64,000 bases of DNA from Prorocentrum cordatum (lineage: Eukaryota; Sar; Dinophyceae; Prorocentrales; Prorocentraceae). Shown here piece by piece: positions 20,421 through 31,901 of this stretch. The position numbers and the translations under genes are program-made. The stretch covers positions 44,354-108,353 of the forward strand of contig CAUYUJ010000872.1 of assembly GCA_963575745.1 (NCBI GenBank), read 5' to 3'. Position 1 is the stretch's first letter; each line of letters starts with the position of its first letter. The notes under the pieces are model-generated. The model was not told the origin of the DNA. It saw only the letters and a list, made by a program, of their open reading frames with translations, and did no database searches.

Positions 20421-21440
20421 ATAATCCTACAATAACAAGAAGGCTGTCGAGATGGGCCCCGGGTCCTCCCAGGCGCTATCCTGAGAGGGACGGTTTCTCG
20501 AGACGCGTCCGTCTGTGGTGACGAGGGCCCAAGCCAAGAGCAAACAGAACACTTCAACACACAACACGTGGACAGAGTGTTCCCTGCCCCCACCCCAACC
20601 GCCGCCCTCGCCCAGACTACAGTCACAGCGAAAAGCGTGCCGGGGCAGTTGCTCGATTCGTATCGCAGAGGAAAACGTACCTCCTCCCCGTTTGCGGCAC
20701 TAGCGCCCTTGGCTTCCGGTGGACCAGAAATTTGCCGACACACGCAAACACACATGCCTTCTCTAAACAAGCGCGTTCCACCAATCGCAACATGACTACT
20801 CGCAAATGGCCTGGATCCACCGCGGGGGATTTACGATCAATCACTTAGAGGAAGACGTAGGCAGTAGGCGAGTAGGCACTCTGCGAGTAGGCACACTGCG
20901 AGTAGTGGAACTTGCTCGGTGCTTCTCGCGTTTGACGACGATGCTCATTGCCGCCCCTCGCCCCTACTAGCCCTCGACTAGCTCCACAGGCACTCGGTGG
21001 AGCAACGCTGGCTGACGCCCCTGAACCACAACATGGGCCGTGCTGGCCCCGGACGGGCCAGACGAGATCCCCTTGCCCTGGATGCGGCCCCTGGCCTCTG
21101 ACGAGCCCAACTGGCCCTTTTGGCTCCTCGCAAGACCCCCTTGTCTGGCCCCGCTCGTGCCTTCGGCCCACCGACCCGGGGCGGAACCAACACTGGTTGC
21201 CGCCAGGTGCCCCTACCAGCCACAGGCAGAACACACGAAATCCACTAGCCCAGCTCCTCTGCCAGTCATGGGCAGCGCCACCGCGGGTTGCCAGCACGCG
21301 CGCCGACTGCCTTCCTGGCTACACCCACTAGACCTACTGGCTCATGGTCCCGGCACTGTTTGGCATCCCTGGGCGCGGCGAAACCCTGACCAAAATATCT
21401 ACCAGTGAAGACCGCAAACAGAAATACTCAGAGTACCAAG
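20421..21440. other. Spacer with a GCGAGTAGGC short repeat
   Basis: 20,810-20,930 carries GGATCCACCGCGGGGGATTT and repeated GCGAGTAGGCAC. A related block (GGATCCGCCGCGCGGGGTTT, GCGAGTAGGCCCTCTGCG) lies at 34,428-34,540. No gene recognised. Confidence 0.45.
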
Positions 21441-21960
21441 AGGGACTCGGTTGGACCCCAGTGTACCACTGGTACGCATTAGGCTCAAGTGGCCTCCGCT
21501 CGGCTCTACTAAATTCCATAGGACTGCATTGCGGCTCATGTGATTAATCGGACTCCATTGAACGTCACTCAAATAAACGGTTCCGTTGGAATATCCATAC
21601 CACTCCGTTGAAGTCAGTTGGGCCGCATCGGGCTCAATCGGATTCCGCTGGCCTCCACAGATCTTCATAGGACACCATTGGACTCCGATGCCATCCATTG
21701 ACCTCCATATGATTCCAGTAGCGTACCAGACGAGTCCATTGGGCTACATTGGATTTCGTTTGTGTCCATCGGACAACATTGGTGGACACCATTGGCCTCC
21801 ATGGGACTCCGTTGAAACCCATGCGACCCAAAAGGGCTCTATTGGATTCCTGTGGTCCATAAGACTTCGTTGAGACCACTTGGGCTCCGTTGGGCTTCAA
21901 TGAACTCATTTGGCTCTGTGGAGCCCCATTGGACTACGTGGGACTAGAACCACGGGACAA
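21440..21960 (+). repeat. Degenerate CCATTGGACTCC minisatellite
   Basis: Units around CCATTGGACTCCGTTG with a loose period of about 20-25 bp. Frames across it yield degenerate W/H/P-rich repeats, not proteins. Confidence 0.8.
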
Positions 21961-22460
21961 CATCGGGTCAACCACAGGACAACCACAGCTCAAGCGAAGA
22001 ACAACCACGAAACAGTACGGGGGCAACCACGAGACAACGGCGGGCAACTGTGGCACGCTCGCGGGACAACCACCGGACGACCACGGGACACACATCAATA
22101 CAAACACAAGACAGCCACAAGACAGTCACATGGCAAGTACGAAACAACCACGGGACAACCACAGGACAAAGGCGCAGCAACCACGGGACGATCGTGACAG
22201 CCGACGGGACGACCATCGGGACAACATCTGGACAATCACCCCGACACCCATCGGGACAACCGTCGGGACAGCCGTCGGATGACACACCGGGACGATCATC
22301 GGCGCAAACACCGGGACGACCTCGGGCGCAACCTGCCGGGACCATCGTCAGGACAGCAAGCGGGGCGACCATCGGGACAACCATCGGCACAGCCGCCCGA
22401 TCAATCCTCGGGGAAGCCGCCGGAACACCTGGGCATCCAGCAGGACAGCCCTCGGGACAA
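21960..22460 (+). repeat. Degenerate CGGGACAACCAC minisatellite
   Basis: Units CGGGACAACCAC / CGGGACGACCATCGGGACAA. It begins exactly where the previous array ends. Confidence 0.85.
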
Positions 22461-24080
22461 CCGCGGGGCAACCCCCGGAACGCCTCGGCGCGCGGGGTCC
22501 CGACCCAAACGCCTGGACCTGGGCCCGGGCCGGGCCAGCGCGGGAAATGCGCGCTGCTCCGCCTCGCCCAGCCTCGCGCGGCACGGGCCGAAACCGCAAC
22601 CGATGTTTTCGGTTGGGCGGCTCCGTTCCACTTCGGCCGCAAATGCCCCACCTCTCGAAGAAAATCGACGACATAAGTGACTCACACAACGTGATTGATT
22701 CGTTCGTCGAATCCATGAGAAGTGCGTAGGCCGCTCGTAGATCTACAGACGGTCTACGTATGATTCGGCGAAAAGATCGGCTTCGGGGTAAATCAATTAT
22801 GCAAGCGACCCCCTACTCGAAAATCCGACTAGCCCCCTGGTTGACTGACCAGCCCCGAACACTGAACATCACTAGACTAGCCATGGCTGCCGCCACCGTC
22901 AGCCCCACCTGGCCATCACACGTCACACGCTGGCTGCCGCCACAAAACCCCTTTTGGTTTTGGTTCGCTCCGACAGCCTCACTAGCCCAAGGTGGCGCCA
23001 AGGCTGCATGTCCTGTCTCGCCTATTACGTAAGCCCTTCCCACCTCCACCCAACCCCGACCGCCGTCACACGAATCCCATCGACGGTATGTGGGCCAACG
23101 CTGTTTGTCGATGCTGACCCCTAGAAGCCCCTGCTAATCACCATTGCACTTGACCACTAGTTTTGCCGGCGTATACACTCATAGAAACGCCCTGGGAACT
23201 CGGGTAATCATCGCGCCATCGGTTCGTCGCGCAACGATCTCGTACGCTCCTGCAGAATCGCTAGCGAAGGCCAACTACCGAGAAAGGCCTTTGCGGGCGA
23301 TGCCCCAGCAGAGTGTCACAGAATCGCCGCGCAAGGCTGCCGAGAAAGGCCTCCTCAGGCGGTGACGTGCTGGCTTGCGATCGAAACCAGCGGGCTGTTG
23401 GATTCCAGGGTGGGGCTGTTACTATAGACAGGGTCATGAAACAAACGTTGAAACACAGATTATGCCAATCTGTGCACATGCGGTCTGACACAGCGGGGCG
23501 GCATCAACGCGACGCCAAAGAGCGTCGTGGACTCGATCCTTTGGCCTGGAAGCACGCCGGGCTGGCGATCGCCAGGTCTGTGTTTGTGTTGCGACGCGCG
23601 CGCGCGCGCTGAGCGGTCGTGGCGCCGCGTGGCGGCGCTCGACGCCCCGAGAGGCGGTGCCCGGCCCCAGCGAGCGCACACAAATGCGGAGGGGGGGGGG
23701 GGCCGCCACCCTCGACCCGCGCAGGGGAGTGCAGTCCAGGCTTGCCTTGTCGGCTGGTACGACAGTGCGCGCCAGCGCGGCCTTGGGAAGCTCCAACGTG
23801 TGCCACGTTGCACTGCTGCGTGGTGATTCGTTGCGCCTCGTAATTAGGGCTGTCAGGCACACCTCGCCAAGGGTCCGCGCGAAGGTGCTGGGTTGCGACA
23901 TTCTGACCTCGCCCCCGCCAACCATCGATTCTGCCGAGTCGATGGGGGGCGGGGGGCGGGTTCGGATCCTGCCGCGCGCTCGCCGAATTCCGAACCCTGC
24001 CCCCGCCGCCCATCGAGTTGCCTGGATCGTGGATCGGTGGGGGGGGGATTTCGGATTTCGCCGCCGAGGCATACAGTCAT
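22460..24080. other. Spacer without recognised gene
   Basis: Contains a CG dinucleotide run at 23,597-23,611, a G11 run near 23,691 and a GATTCTGCCGAGTCGATGGG / CGAACCCTGCCCCCGCCGCC patch (about 23,925-24,050) with short inverted similarity. Several frames over 150 codons exist on opposite strands; none has a family signature. Confidence 0.4.
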
Positions 24081-24252
24081 CGGCCTGACCTAAGGAACGA
24101 TAAATAAGGAACGAAGCCCCTTTTTATCCCAAGGAATAACGCATAAGGAACGATAACGAAGAAATAACGCATAAGGAACTGCAAATGACGCATGTAAACC
24201 TAAGGAACGACCGAGCCCCTTTTGAAAATTAAGTGTTCCTTATTCAGGCCGC
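24081..24252 (+). mobile_element. MITE family 6, copy 1
   Basis: The left CGGCCTGACCTAAGGAACGA and the right GTTCCTTATTCAGGCCGC are inverted ends of about 18 bp. The interior repeats AAGGAACGA and ATAACGCATAAGGAAC, and GAGCCCCTTTT occurs near the right end. Paired with 36,126-36,297. Confidence 0.78.
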
Positions 24253-24342
24253 TCACTGTACAGTTCCAGGCATGCAGTTCTGTCAGCGGCGAGGGCGAGC
24301 GCACCACGCGGTCGGGCAGATGGCGGGCCGCGAAGGGGCTAC

Positions 24343-24344
24343 GG

Positions 24345-24385
<41 letters not shown>

Positions 24386-24460
24386 GTCAGTCACACGCAC
24401 AGACACACACACACACACACACTCACACGCACAGAGATACATAGAGAGAGAGAGAGAGAT
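24343..24460 (+). repeat. CA then GA dinucleotide microsatellite
   Basis: CACACACACA runs interrupted by GTCAGTCAC, ending in AGAGAGAGAGAG. Confidence 0.95.
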
Positions 24461-25249
24461 CACAGGGAAGAAGAGATCGGCCGCGGAGGAGGAAAAGGGG
24501 GATGATGCCTCGGGCATTGAGAAGATTCGCCACGACGAGTGCGCGGGCGGCCTCAGGCACTGGAGGCCAGTGTACCAAAAGGTGCACACTGCAGCGCTGG
24601 GCCAAAAACGTTGTCGTTCGGTTTGGTTTCGTACTGTTGTTCGTTTCACCATACCTCTCGTCCTGTACCTCCCCGCAAGAACGAAAAACCCAACACAGCC
24701 GAAACCCAGCAGACTGGCGTTTAGGTCAAGCCCTGGTCCACTGGCCACCCAAGGGGGAGGGCAGCACCGTGACCACCGCCAACCGGAGTCGCGCCACCAT
24801 ACCCGGAGCTCGTCGCGGCGAGGTCGAGGCGGCTGGGGCCTGGAGAGGCCAGCCGCTTGCGCAACACCAGGGGCAGCGACGCGATCTCGTACATGCCGCT
24901 GTCCACCTCGAGGGGGGCCACTGGTCGGGGGGGCGCGCAAAGAACCCATCTGACTGAAACAACAACGACAGTCGTGGGCGTCCAGGAAATCCTGCACTGG
25001 AGCGCCTGGCAACGGCAGCTACCCGAGGGGAGGGGGGCCCGGACACCTGGCAATAGTAACGCTTGGGCAGGGTGGGGCAAGTCGGGGCGGAGGTGCGCTG
25101 CGATCGCCGTGGCGCGCGAGCACCGGCAATGGGAGGCGTCCAGGCTCACCTCCTCGTCTGGGTTTCCGTCCGCCTCTGCGGCAGGGCGGAATCGAAACGA
25201 AAACGGCCACGGCATCGCCGCAACGCTGTTCAGGCTGCTGTACACGTAA
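24461..25249. other. Spacer without recognised gene
   Basis: GC-rich. Carries the diverged AACACAGCCGAAACCCAGCA phrase near 24,690. Overlapping frames on both strands cannot be ranked from sequence alone. Confidence 0.35.
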
Positions 25250-25440
25250 GTCGGAGAAAGTAGGTGGGACCGTGAAGGTCAGGAAGGCGTTGGAAGCAAA
25301 TTCGGCTCCCGCCCGCCCCCTGAAGAGGAGAGAAGGAGGGGAAACCGCTCGACTCTCGAGGCAGGAAAAACGCATTAAAGTAGATGGGGACTTGGGCATC
25401 CAAAAACACCTGCGAAGTCAGACGCTCTGCACTATCAAAA
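25250..25440 (+). repeat. Dispersed repeat R7, copy 1
   Basis: GGAAGGCGTTGGAAGCAAAT, CCTGAAGAGGAGAGAAGGAG, ACCGCTCGACTCTCGAGGCA and GGGCATCCAAAAACACCTGC. The same order occurs at 34,965-35,110. Confidence 0.7.
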
Positions 25441-25804
25441 ACCAAGGGCGCCTGACTTCGCGCTTCGCGCTGCGCGAGGCGCGAATAATCTCGCGCTCTC
25501 GCGCCGACCCCCAGGGGAGAAGAGGAGGACGAGGAGGAATCGGATACGAACCGCGAAGAGCGAATAACTTCGTGCCCTCGAAGGCATCCTTGCGAAACAG
25601 GCACTAAGGATGCGCGATAAGGATGCAAGCCCCTCGGACGCCCATGCCGAAGCTCTTCGAGCGGGGCTGGCAACAGAAAGTGGTCGAGTGTGGACTTTAA
25701 ATGACTGAAGAGGCAAGGATGCAAAGGATGCCAATGGGAACTTGCTCATCCTTACTATCAGCGTCGCCTCCCCTATGGTACCGAACGTGGCGACCTCAAA
25801 CTTA

Positions 25805-26025
25805 ACGTACGGTAGGTTCGTGCGACGTCGGCGCACGAAAAAGTTGTTCGGCACCGCGTCGATCGTTCAGACTTACACCGATCACGGCCCCGATCGTTCA
25901 CGAATGAATTCCGTCGGGCCACGTGGCATTGCCGTGCCCCTCAGCGGTTCCGCGCTGTTCTATCATGCAGAGTTCAAGCTTGAGCACCTTCGCTGGCTCC
26001 GCCGGCACACCATCGCCGCATGGAG
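25805..26025 (+). repeat. Dispersed repeat R8, copy 2
   Basis: GTACGGTAGGTTCGTGCGAC, GCACCGCGTCGATCGTTCAG, CCGTCGGGCCACGTGGCATT and ACCTTCGCTGGCTCCGCCGG match copy 1 in order. Confidence 0.75.
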
Positions 26026-26700
26026 CTACCGCCTGGGCAGAACTGCTGTCCAGCAGGCCAGGCACTATGCCTGGCCTGCGCCACGGGCGCGGTGAGCACC
26101 ACTGCGCCCGAGGGTCTGCTGCGGGACCGGGGAGATTAGCCTAGTGGCCCTGCTTCCCCCTCTTTTCCCGCTCCCGCCGCTCGTCGCTCCCTGACGGAGG
26201 GCACACTGCAGCCGCTGTCTTCGTCTTCTTGTCTTGGACGTGGGTTAGAGCCAAGCGCAAGCTCCCAGGCAATCGCACAGCCATCGGGGGGGCCCACGCG
26301 GACCCGAGGCCGAGACGCAGCGAGCCCTCTTCCGATTCGGCTGTACGTCTCTATGTGGAGTGTCTGGCGCGAGTCGTCTAGCTGGCATGCACGGGCCCTG
26401 CGCCAGGATGCCCGATGATACTGTTGACGACGGCCCCAAACCAACCAGCAAAAAGGCTCTTGCTGCGCGAAGCCGCATGGACGCATCACGTAGAGATGCA
26501 ACGCTGGAGCAGGGAAGCGGCTGCAGCAGGATGTGCCGATGCTGGAAGCGCACGTCCGACACGAACACATCGCGCACATCTTGCAGCGTCTCATGTTTCC
26601 CGAGAGGAGTATGTTTTAAACCAGGCAATGACTGACACAGCTTTTGCTTGTCAGTAAAAGAACTGCCCCTGGCGGTGGCCGAGCGGAACGGGCCCGCACA
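26026..26700. other. Spacer, possible decayed coding sequence
   Basis: Minus-strand frames over 26,136-26,594 and 26,245-26,874 overlap with unremarkable, Cys-rich composition. I do not recognise a family and do not call a gene. Confidence 0.3.
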
Positions 26701-26701
26701 C

Positions 26702-26745
26702 ACACACACAGGCACACCCACACACACACACATACACACCCACCT
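26702..26745 (+). repeat. CA microsatellite
   Basis: ACACACACACAGGCACACCC-type run immediately abutting the MITE family 2 copy. Confidence 0.9.
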
Positions 26746-26876
26746 CGCCATCGCTCGGACGTCCATTCCATGTGTTGTTGTTCGGTTTCGTGCGTGGTTT
26801 TTCCGCCAAATGATCAAGGATGCTCCTCGATGGTCCTCGCCGACAGAAAGATGCACACGTCCGAGCGATGCCAAGA
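26745..26876 (+). mobile_element. MITE family 2, copy 2
   Basis: TCGCCATCGCTCGGACGTCC at the left, CACACGTCCGAGCGATGCCA at the right, and the interior CAAATGATCAAGGATGCTCC shared with the copies at 4052 and 32,544. Confidence 0.82.
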
Positions 26877-27112
26877 CACACCCAGGAGCCAGAGGTCAGC
26901 CGGAGTTTCCCGGACTCCACGGCGCCTGCGCGGGCAGCTCGCAGAGGAGCGTTGCCCTCCCCACCCGAAACCGAGGGGCCCCGATCTGCTGCACGCTTCG
27001 GGGCCCCGTCCCACTCGTGGGGAGGATCGTGCACCCTGCCCTCGCCTCCGACAGGCTCTCTTCGTGGGGCCTGAAAAGAAGAGAAAGACGGCGGCACTTC
27101 GCCAGGCCCGGC

Positions 27113-27427
27113 TCAGCTGACAGAAGACGACGACACTGACGACGGGTCGACGGCACCTTCAGCATGCTGGGCCTGGCTGAGAGTTGGCTCCTCGAGAGCC
27201 TCTGAGTCGACCGAAGGTTCGATCACAGCACCGTCGGGCCTCGGGCGTCGACCTTTCAGCACTCTGTGTCGCCAGCGTTCCAGATTGCTGCGCGTGGGAG
27301 GTTGGCGAGTCCTCCCCAGCAAGCTCAGCGGCCCAAGGGTTGAAACTGCCGCGCACCTGACACAAATGAATAAGGGGGACCTGTCACTGCAGTCGAAACT
27401 CAGCAGCTTGTGCCCCCTGGGCCCCAC
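27113..27427 (-). CDS. Possible terminal exon or fragment with a Cys-containing motif
   Basis: About 105 codons open on the minus strand, starting at a non-ATG codon and ending in a Ser-rich tail with a stop. The N-terminal part contains GHKLLSFDC, then FICVRCAAVSTLGPLSLLGR and a basic stretch WRHRVLKGRRPRP. I recall this arrangement (H-x-L...C-x2-C-G/A-A, later a C/R-rich segment and a GR-x-P end) as common at the C-termini of otherwise unrelated dinoflagellate predicted proteins. That is memory, not a search. The preceding bases end TTCAG, so the segment could be a 3' exon after an AG acceptor. No upstream exon is evident, because the next 400 bp run into a CTC microsatellite. It could be a real terminal exon, a duplicated fragment, or chance. 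Confidence 0.35.
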   Translation of the reverse strand: MGPRGHKLLSFDCSDRSPLFICVRCAAVSTLGPLSLLGRTRQPPTRSNLERWRHRVLKGRRPRPDGAVIEPSVDSEALEEPTLSQAQHAEGAVDPSSVSSSSVS

Positions 27428-27724
27428 CTGAAGTAGGTTCTCGGGAACTTGACCAAAACAACCTTCTTCTGGGGGCTTGTCACTGCTGCCGCAAACAAAA
27501 TTATTGAAAGGTCTTCTCGCCCTAAGACACGCTTCGCAGCGCCAGTATGTGGAGTGCCAGACCCACTCGTGTAGAAATGACGGCGGAGCAGGGCGGATCT
27601 GGGCATGATGACGACTGGAAACCTCATCTGAAGAGCCTGCACACCGACTGAAACGAACAGACGACAGCCCTTCGGCACCTCACGACAAGAAAAAATAAAC
27701 ACATCTCCTGGCAAGCAACCTCCC

Positions 27725-27832
27725 CAGCTCCTCGTCCTCCGCCTCCTCCTCCTCCGCCTCCTCCGCCTCCTCCGCCTCCGCCTCCTCCGCCTCCTCCTCC
27801 TCCTCCTCCTGCTCCTCATCCTCCTCCTCCTC
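27725..27832 (+). repeat. CTC/CGC microsatellite
   Basis: CCTCCGCCTCCTCC-type triplets. No gene. Confidence 0.92.
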
Positions 27833-27969
27833 ATGTGTTCGCCCAAGCCTCCCTCCCGCCGTGCCCCTGCTACTGTTTCGTCAATGTGGTTATTGTGCTC
27901 GTATGACCCACGAGCGTCTGGTCGTTTTTACTCCTCTTGCAGCCCATGTGCCGACGCTCTTGCCCCCCA

Positions 27970-28060
27970 GGACCTCCTCCTCATCCTCCTCATCCTCCTC
28001 CTCCTCCATCCTCCCTTCTCCCTCCTGCTCCTCCTCCTCCTCCTCCTCCTCGTCCTCGTT

Positions 28061-28099
<39 letters not shown>

Positions 28100-28250
28100 C
28101 TCCTCCTCCTCTCCTCCTCCTCCTCCTCCTCCTCCTCCTCCTCCTCTCCTCCCTCCTCCTCCTCCTCCTCCTCCTCCTCCTCCTCCTCCTCCTCCTCCTC
28201 CTCCTCCTCCTCCTCTTCGTCCTCGTCCTCGTCCTCCTCCTCCTCCTTCC
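27970..28250 (+). repeat. CTC microsatellite with CTCGTC block
   Basis: CTC triplets with a central hexamer block CTCGTC repeated (about 28,050-28,098 and again near 28,215). Confidence 0.95.
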
Positions 28251-28419
28251 TGCTCGGCAGGGTGAGCATCGCGCACGGCAAAACAAAACTAGATATATAA
28301 GCCCGAGAAGCTGCACGACTCTTACACTGCCTGCTCCCCCTACCCACCGGGCTTCAGCAGATACGAACAGGGAAGGGCAGATCATAGGCGGCGAGCCAGC
28401 GGGGGAAGTGAGAAGGGGC

Positions 28420-28560
28420 GTACCTTCTCAGAAGGCTCGGAAGTCCCCCGGACTTCTGAGAAGTGTTCTAAGCCTTCCCCGAAGACAGAAAGACCTTCTC
28501 AGAAGGCGCGAGGGCTTCTGAGAAGCCCCGCCGCCTTCTGAGAAGGCCTGCTTCTTCTCA
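28420..28560 (+). repeat. CTTCTNAGAAG palindrome array
   Basis: At least six copies of the palindrome CTTCTCAGAAG or CTTCTGAGAAG within 140 bp, joined by GC-rich linkers (AAGGCGCGAGGG). Related single copies lie at 5155-5290 and 33,400-33,500. No gene. Confidence 0.8.
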
Positions 28561-29488
28561 ATTCCCCCCCATCGCTCGCCGCCGAGATCAGGCAGCATGC
28601 TCTCTTGATTGGCGACTGCGGACTACAAATAAAGACTTGACTATCTACTATCTGCAAATGTCGCCAAGGATGCTAGAATCTGACGATGGCAAGCCGGAAA
28701 CGAAGACGGACCCAACGAAGAAAGCAATCATCGCAAGAAAAGCAGAATGCGAGGACACTTCAAACCTCACTGTGGCAACAAGGCGCTCGTCGGCCATGCT
28801 TTACATCCACCTCAAACAATCGGCATCGATTATGCCAATTATCACACTCCCGAATTATCCAGGTCAGATTCACACACTTGTCTGGTCGTCCTTTCGATAG
28901 TTTCTCGAACCCCTGCCTTACATCGAAACCATCGTCTTGCGATCTGGGGGGCTCGTGGGCGCGCGAAGCCGCTGCATGGCAGTTTCAAACACTTCCGCAG
29001 TGCCCCATAATATGCGAAGCCACAACGGTGAGATACACCGAGGGCTCATCTCAGAAGAAAGGGCTCAGAGAGAGGTCTCGGAGAGAGGTGCTCGAACACA
29101 CTGCGGGGCCACGTATGCTGTGAAGAGGAAGCTCATCGTGCAGGCACCTGCCCACCTGCCACATATTATACGACTACCAGTGCTACTGCCTCACCGCTTG
29201 CGCTCCTCATTGTTATCAAGCACTGAACTCATCACCTTGGCTACAAACACTGATGGGCTCATCGGCACGGTGGACCCGCTGTCCCTCTGCATGTACGATC
29301 ACTGTTTCACTCCCGCAGGCGCAGAACACGGCCTCAGGCACCCGTGCCAACACATCTCTCTCGACACCCCTCACCACGCCACCAAAAGAGGCTGCGAAAA
29401 CCAGGCACGCAAGACATGCGTTGCCATTGCCAACACAATCCCGCAGACCATGCCTGTTTCCTCGCTCTCGCAGACGAGGAGGGGGAAA
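28561..29488. other. Spacer of lower GC, no recognised gene
   Basis: More balanced composition than its surroundings. A plus-strand frame (about 28,686-29,123) and a longer one (28,937-29,755) both run into the GGA tract and have no recognisable signature. Confidence 0.35.
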
Positions 29489-29642
29489 AGGAGGAGGAGC
29501 AAGAGGAGGAGGAGGAGGAGGAGGAGGAGGAGGAGGAGGAGGAGGAGCGGGGAGGAGGAGGAGGAGGAGGAGGAGGAGGAGGAGGAGGAGGAGGAGGAGC
29601 GGGGAGGAGGACGAGGAGGAGGAGGAGGAGGAGGAGCAGGGG
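29489..29642 (+). repeat. GGA microsatellite
   Basis: GGA triplets interrupted twice by GCGGGGAGG. Confidence 0.95.
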
Positions 29643-30209
29643 GGCACAACGCAGAACTCCGCGCAGAGCTCTGGAAAGTGATGACTGTACATGTTGCTCA
29701 TCTTCGACGCGCCCATCCCCGCCGTAGGCCAAGTCCGGCACGATGCTCCAACTGATGCACTGACCGATCTCAGTGAACGCGAGCACGTAGGGGGCGTGGA
29801 AGCTGGTCCTCCCGCACCGCTGGAACAGGAACGGCTCAGGGAGCGGTAACGCGGCACACGCACTCTGGAGCCCCACGAGCGACGACCTGTGCTCAGTCCA
29901 GACATGCCTCCCCGACATCATTACGACAAGCTCGTGTCGTGATGACTGGTGCGTTGGTTTGTCGAATCTGCGCGAATCGTCCAACCTGGATCGATCGGCG
30001 GCTTTCCAATGGCGCGTACCGTCCATGACGGTCGATTCTGGGTCGCGGGCGGCGTTCCTCCTTGAACTCCCGCGCTGGAATCACCCCCGCGTCGACACAA
30101 CACGAACCCGAACCCGAACCAACCGCATCCCACGGGCTCCCAACGTGCTAGATCCAACCCCAGTCGGGGATGGACAGAGCACCCTTCCGCAAGACACCGT
30201 TTAGTGTTA

Positions 30210-30360
30210 GGTCGGGCATGTCCTCCTACAGGCGAACTTTGGAGGAATAATAAAATAGTCAAAACATATTCAAACATAATCAAAAAATACTCAGCAATCG
30301 TCCCCAGACTATGTTTTAAGTATGTATGAATATTCCTCCTGTAGAGGGATTGACCCGACT
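30210..30360 (+). mobile_element. MITE family 5, copy d (well preserved)
   Basis: GGTCGGGCATGTCCTCCTAC (then AGGCG) at the left, CCTCCTGTAGAGGGATTGAC (then CCGACT) at the right. The AT-rich interior repeats CAAAACATATTCAAACATAA, with CGTCCCCAGACTATGTTTTA. Confidence 0.88.
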
Positions 30361-30434
30361 CAAAGTTAGCGGCATGCCACTGCTCGACTTCCCAGACATG
30401 CGATGCCAATACTGAAGGCCTCCTCAGTGGTGTC

Positions 30435-30655
30435 CAAGTTTGATGTGGCCGGAGGATCGCGCCGCCTCGCCAACGCATCGGCGATGCATCGTCGATGCAT
30501 CGCCGACGTCGGCGACGCGTCGGCGACGTTGGCGCGGAGAAGATCGGGCTCCGCATCGAGCCGCATCGCCGATACATCGCCGATGAATCGCCGATGCATC
30601 GGCGATGCGGCGCGATCCTCCGACCCCATCCACTCCGACCCCATCTGAGAGGCCT
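30435..30655. mobile_element. GATGCATC palindromic-array element R9, copy 1
   Basis: Ends GGAGGATCGCGCCGC (left) and GCGGCGCGATCCTCC (right) are exact inverted repeats. The interior is an array of CGATGCATCGCCGATG-type self-complementary units. Followed by CCGACCCCATC...GAGAGGCCTAG, as in the copy at 35,420. Confidence 0.78.
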
Positions 30656-30723
30656 AGGAACACACGACTTCGGGAAGTGCTGACCCGTTCCAAGGGATTG
30701 GACGGACCCATAGGGCCAGGCTC

Positions 30724-30870
30724 AGGTCGAGCATGCCCTCCTACATGCGGATTTTGGACAAACAATAGAAAATACTCGAAACATACTCAAAAAAAAATCA
30801 AAACATCGACCCCCCAATATTGTTTGACTGCTTTGGGATACTCCTCCCGTCCAGGGACGTGCTCGACCTC
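30724..30870 (+). mobile_element. MITE family 5, copy e
   Basis: AGGTCGAGCATGCCCTCCTA at the left and CTCCCGTCCAGGGACGTGCT (then CGACCT) at the right. Interior CTCGAAACATACTCAAAAAA. It lies 0.36 kb from copy d, with the R9 element between. Confidence 0.82.
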
Positions 30871-30944
30871 AGGCCAGGCGCGGGCCGCCGGAGGCAGGAG
30901 ACTCATCAAAAACAACCTCCCGTCGTAGTAGTTCTGTTGTCTCG

Positions 30945-31115
30945 GCGCGCTTCGTTTCGTTATGGTTTCGTTTCGTTATGTCTTCGTTATGTTTTCGTTA
31001 TGTGTTCGTTTCTGTATGGTTTGCTCTTCGTTATGTGTTCGTTATGTGTATGTTTTGTGTTCTGCATGGTTTCGTTATGTATTCGTTATGTGCTCGTTTC
31101 GTTTATCGTTTTGCT
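30945..31115 (+). repeat. TTTCGTTATG-type short repeat
   Basis: Repeated TTCGTTATGT and TTCGTTTCGTTATG units, AT-richer than the surroundings. Frames translate to F/V/Y/R-rich repeats and are not called as genes. Confidence 0.8.
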
Positions 31116-31900
31116 CGACCTGTCTTCCTGTGCCTCCCTGCCAAGACGAGAAGCATAACGCAGCCGAAGTCCAGCAAAACAGCGTTCATGTCCAGCCCTG
31201 GCGAGCACGTCTGGGCCTCTGGGAGCCGAAGATCGATCACTGGACATGCTGTGGGGCACAATCAACCCGCATCGTAAGGGCGTGTGGTGAGGATGCGAGG
31301 GCCCCGGAGGCCAATGTTGACTTTCTTCGAACGAGGACGGCCAGCGGAAGTCGCTCAGGATGGGCCGAAGGGGCCAGGATGCACGGGTGCCCTTGGAAAG
31401 AGTTGCCCATCCTTACTGCGCGGGTTGGCTGAACATTCTTTCCAAAATGTCGGGTCGGATCCAGCCGTGGCGCCAGGGAGGCCCCGGTGAGACCCCAAGA
31501 ACACACGATTCGATCCTCGATCCTCGAGCTCTCGAGCCTCGATCCAGCCGTGACTGCTTCATGACACGAGTGGCTATGGCTGGGGATACACCTAGGGAGG
31601 GGGCTAAAGGTTGCGTCACCACCAGCTGGTCATAGGAAAGGAACAAGTCCTGCGCGCGACCGCCCCGACGTGGGTGTCACTGCCTGCCCAAGTACTTGCC
31701 ACGTGGTCATGCGCGCAGATGGCGGCCGCATTCGGTCGTGAATAGCTGCTCCCAAGCACCCTATGGCAGCACAATGGTGGTGTATCAAAACGATGGGGGC
31801 CCACACGGGAATTTTATGCACCACCCCGAAGTATACACCACGTGATTGTGCTGTTTCTGTCGCATGCAACCGCGTACCCAGATGACGCTGCACACGCGAC
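31116..31900. other. Spacer, no recognised gene
   Basis: Starts with the short dispersed phrase CAGCCGAAGTCCAGCAAAAC (about 31,160). Contains a CTCGATCCTCGATCCTCGAG patch near 31,515. No family recognised. Confidence 0.35.
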
Positions 31901-31901
31901 A

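Noticed and set aside
24461-25249. 270-codon minus frame and overlapping plus frames
   Set aside because: Conflicting frames on both strands and a CA-repeat-encoded tail. No recognisable domain.
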